Source: an uncultured Eubacteriales bacterium
Lineage (GTDB): Bacteria > Bacillota > Clostridia > Oscillospirales > Acutalibacteraceae
Direction: 5' to 3'
Assembly (NCBI GenBank): GCA_934647945.1
Contig: CAKUFK010000004.1
Location: forward strand, 62,001-126,000
Length of the DNA stretch: 64,000 bases
A model generated the notes under the pieces. The model had not been told where the DNA came from. It was given only the letters and a program-made list of their open reading frames with translations, and did no database searches. Both the position numbers and the translations under genes were made by a program. Below, piece after piece: positions 61,727 through 64,000 of the stretch. How positions within the stretch are numbered: position 1 is the stretch's first letter; each line of letters begins with the position of its first letter.

Positions 61727-62197
61727 GTGCCGAGAAGAGGTTCGATCGCAAAGCGCGATGTTTTGCCTGATCCGCTTTACAATTCCAAACTCGTAACCAG
61801 ACTCATCAACAACGTCATGGTCGACGGCAAACGGGGCGTCGCCCAGAAAATCGTCTATGGCGCGTTCGACATCATCCGGGAGAAATCCGGGAAGGAGCCG
61901 CTCGAGGTGTTCGAGCAGGCGATGGAGAATATCATGCCCCAGCTGGAGGTCAAGGCCCGCCGTGTCGGCGGCGCCACCTACCAGGTCCCGATCGAGGTTC
62001 GCCCCGACCGCCGGCAGACCCTGGGCCTGCGCTGGCTGACAGCGTATTCCCGCAGCCGTTCCGAACGCACCATGCGGGAGCGTCTGGCCGCCGAGATTCT
62101 CGATGCCGTGAACGGCAACGGCGGCGCCGCCAAGAAGCGGGACGACACGCACAAGATGGCGGAAGCCAACCGCGCGTTCGCCCATTACAGATGGTAA
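61727..62197 (+). CDS. rpsG: 30S ribosomal protein S7
   Basis: 156 aa from the GTG at 61727, preceded by GAAGGAGGG. Starts [37 protein letters not shown] and contains the conserved [27 protein letters not shown] and [15 protein letters not shown] end. It binds the 3' major domain of 16S rRNA. Part of the str cluster rpsL-rpsG-fusA. Confidence 0.98.
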   Translation: MPRRGSIAKRDVLPDPLYNSKLVTRLINNVMVDGKRGVAQKIVYGAFDIIREKSGKEPLEVFEQAMENIMPQLEVKARRVGGATYQVPIEVRPDRRQTLGLRWLTAYSRSRSERTMRERLAAEILDAVNGNGGAAKKRDDTHKMAEANRAFAHYRW

Positions 62198-62323
62198 GCC
62201 CATACCTGCCCTCCCCGGCATGAGGACCAACCGTTCTCACGGCGCTGTCGCCTGCGGTTCGGGTTCCAAATCCGCTAGAGGCGGCGTTTGCGGCCAATTG
62301 AGACAAAGATTAGGAGGACACTT

Positions 62324-64000
62324 ATGGCAAGACAAGTATCGCTGGAGCGCACCCGAAATATCGGTATTATGGCGCACATCGATGCGGGCAAGACCACCAC
62401 AACGGAGCGGATCCTCTTTTATACCGGTATCAACCACCGTCTGGGCGAGACCCACGACGGATCCGCCACCATGGACTGGATGGCCCAGGAGCAGGAGCGC
62501 GGCATCACCATTACCTCCGCCGCCACCACCTGCTTCTGGAAGGAGCACCGCATCAATATTATCGACACCCCCGGCCACGTGGATTTCACCGTCGAGGTCC
62601 AGCGCTCCCTGCGGGTGCTGGACGGCTCGGTGACGGTTTTCTGCGCCAAGGGCGGCGTCGAGCCCCAGTCGGAAACCGTCTGGCGCCAGGCCGACGAGTA
62701 CAAGGTACCCCGTATGGCCTATGTCAACAAGATGGATATCATGGGCGCCGATTTCTACCGCGTGGTGCAGATGATGAAGGACCGGCTCAAGACCAACGCC
62801 GTGCCGATTCAGCTGCCGATCGGGGCCGAGGATACCTTCAAGGGCATCATCGACCTGGTGGAGATGAAAGCCTACGTCTACTATGACGACGTGGGCAAGG
62901 ATATCCGCTGCGAGGATATTCCCGCCGACATGCTCGAGCAGGCGCGGAAATACCACGAAGAGCTCATCGAGCACGTCGCGGAGCAGGACGACGCCCTGCT
63001 GGAGAAGTACTTCTCCGGCGAGGAACTGACCATCGACGAGGTCAAGTCCTGCATCCGGAAGGCTACCCTCGCCAACCTGATGGTGCCGGTCACCTGCGGC
63101 ACCTCCTACCGCAACAAGGGCGTGCAGAAACTTCTCGATGCCATCATCGACTATATGCCCGCCCCGATCGATGTCCCCTCCATCAAGGGCGTCAATCCCG
63201 AGACGGGTGAGGAGATCGAGCGGCATTCGTCCGACACTGAGCCGTTCGCGGCTCTCGCGTTCAAGATCGCGACCGATCCCTTTGTGGGCAAGCTGTGCTT
63301 TTTCCGGGTCTATTCCGGCACGGTCAATGCCGGCACCACGGTCTATAACGCGAACAAGGACAATGACGAGCGGATGGGCCGTATCCTGCAAATGCACGCC
63401 AATCACCGCCAGGATATCGAAACCGTCTACGCGGGCGATATCGCTGCGGCCGTGGGGCTGAAAAACACCACGACCGGTGACACCCTGTGCGATGAAAAGC
63501 ACCCGGTCATCCTCGAATCCATGGAATTCCCGGATCCGGTTATCCGGGTTGCCATCGAGCCGAAGACTAAGGCCGGGCAGGAGAAAATGGGCATCGCCCT
63601 CTCCAAGCTCGCCGAGGAAGACCCCACCTTCAAGACTTACACCGATGAAGAGACCGGGCAGACCATCATCGCCGGCATGGGCGAACTGCACCTCGAGATC
63701 ATCGTGGACCGCCTTTTGCGGGAATTCAAGGTCGAGGCCAATGTGGGCGCGCCCCAGGTCGCGTATAAAGAGACGGTCCGCCGTCTCGCGGACGTCGACA
63801 ACAAGTATGCCCGCCAGTCCGGCGGCCGCGGCCAGTACGGTCACGTTAAGATCAAGCTGGAGCCTAACGAGCAGGGCAAGGGATACGAGTTCGTCAACGC
63901 CATCGTCGGCGGTGTGATCCCGAAAGAGTATATCCCCGCCGTCGATGCCGGTATTCAGGGCGCGATGCAGTCGGGCGTGCTCGCCGGCTATCCGGTTGTG
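62324..64000 (+). CDS. fusA: Elongation factor G, 3' end outside window
   Basis: The first 559 codons of about 690 are present; the start ATG follows TTAGGAGG. GTPase motifs: G1 [15 protein letters not shown], switch I with [13 protein letters not shown]3 [10 protein letters not shown]4 NKMD. Domain II starts near [13 protein letters not shown] and domain III/IV segments [17 protein letters not shown] and GGRGQYGHV are visible. It drives ribosome translocation. Its spacer from rpsG is 126 nt. Confidence 0.98.
   Translation, partial: MARQVSLERTRNIGIMAHIDAGKTTTTERILFYTGINHRLGETHDGSATMDWMAQEQERGITITSAATTCFWKEHRINIIDTPGHVDFTVEVQRSLRVLDGSVTVFCAKGGVEPQSETVWRQADEYKVPRMAYVNKMDIMGADFYRVVQMMKDRLKTNAVPIQLPIGAEDTFKGIIDLVEMKAYVYYDDVGKDIRCEDIPADMLEQARKYHEELIEHVAEQDDALLEKYFSGEELTIDEVKSCIRKATLANLMVPVTCGTSYRNKGVQKLLDAIIDYMPAPIDVPSIKGVNPETGEEIERHSSDTEPFAALAFKIATDPFVGKLCFFRVYSGTVNAGTTVYNANKDNDERMGRILQMHANHRQDIETVYAGDIAAAVGLKNTTTGDTLCDEKHPVILESMEFPDPVIRVAIEPKTKAGQEKMGIALSKLAEEDPTFKTYTDEETGQTIIAGMGELHLEIIVDRLLREFKVEANVGAPQVAYKETVRRLADVDNKYARQSGGRGQYGHVKIKLEPNEQGKGYEFVNAIVGGVIPKEYIPAVDAGIQGAMQSGVLAGYPVV

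Overview
The window is a chromosomal segment of a GC-rich, spore-forming member of the Clostridia, most likely the Oscillospiraceae/Ruminococcaceae group (inference). The basis is an alpha/beta-type small acid-soluble spore protein gene with a plausible sigma-G promoter, a one-chain (alpha2-type) glycyl-tRNA synthetase, a class III (Firmicutes-type) fructose-1,6-bisphosphatase, DUF6106/DUF6323/DUF6179-type proteins and strong GGAGG ribosome binding sites. TATAAT/TTGACA promoters with 16-18 bp spacers recur throughout. No phage, transposase, CRISPR array or rRNA operon is visible.

Layout. 1-3.3 kb: 5' part of a large secreted DNRLRE/RHS (YD-repeat) wall protein with a very AT-rich upstream region. 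3.5-10.3 kb: gpsA, then a murI-DUF1934-argS operon and an NAD(P)HX repair operon (nnr plus a lipoprotein). 10.4-14.0 kb: a DUF6106 membrane protein, a GNAT enzyme, and a two-gene putative DNA-repair operon (DUF4130 protein and HhH radical SAM protein) whose promoter carries a Firmicutes-type LexA (SOS) box. 14.4-16.4 kb: a free-standing FakA-middle-like domain, a TipA-type MerR regulator with its operator-promoter, and a mosaic repeat block. 16.5-22.6 kb: an S66 peptidase relic, a GH13 amylase, an Fe-S aldo/keto reductase, a frameshifted ECF S component, DUF1893, a DEAD-box helicase and the SASP gene. 22.7-29.7 kb: tRNA-Gln, glyS and small conserved genes (DUF815 ATPase, SLOG protein, DUF6323, P-loop kinase, DUF6179-like). 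29.7-33.0 kb: ilvB-ilvN-ilvC. 33-41 kb: LCP wall ligase, fhs, a MATE exporter, split transketolase and a PrsA/SurA-like lipoprotein. 41-47.7 kb: an ABC exporter/zinc-PLC/MarR cluster, a coiled-coil protein, coaD, rsmD, proC and a GNAT enzyme. 47.8-53 kb: a decayed lipoprotein gene, fbp, a second repeat block of about 0.9 kb and a beta-lactamase-fold lipoprotein. 53-64 kb: rpoB-rpoC-L7Ae-rpsL-rpsG-fusA (fusA runs off the end).

Functionally the window is mostly housekeeping: transcription and translation, branched-chain amino acid synthesis, one-carbon and pentose metabolism, cell-wall precursor supply, and metabolite repair. The parts least explained by known biology are the SOS-boxed radical SAM/DUF4130 operon and the family of shuffled, hairpin-rich intergenic repeat modules (about 4.7, 15.7-16.3 and 50.9-51.8 kb). 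One repeat block is bounded by inverted terminal motifs and another lies beside a gene relic.
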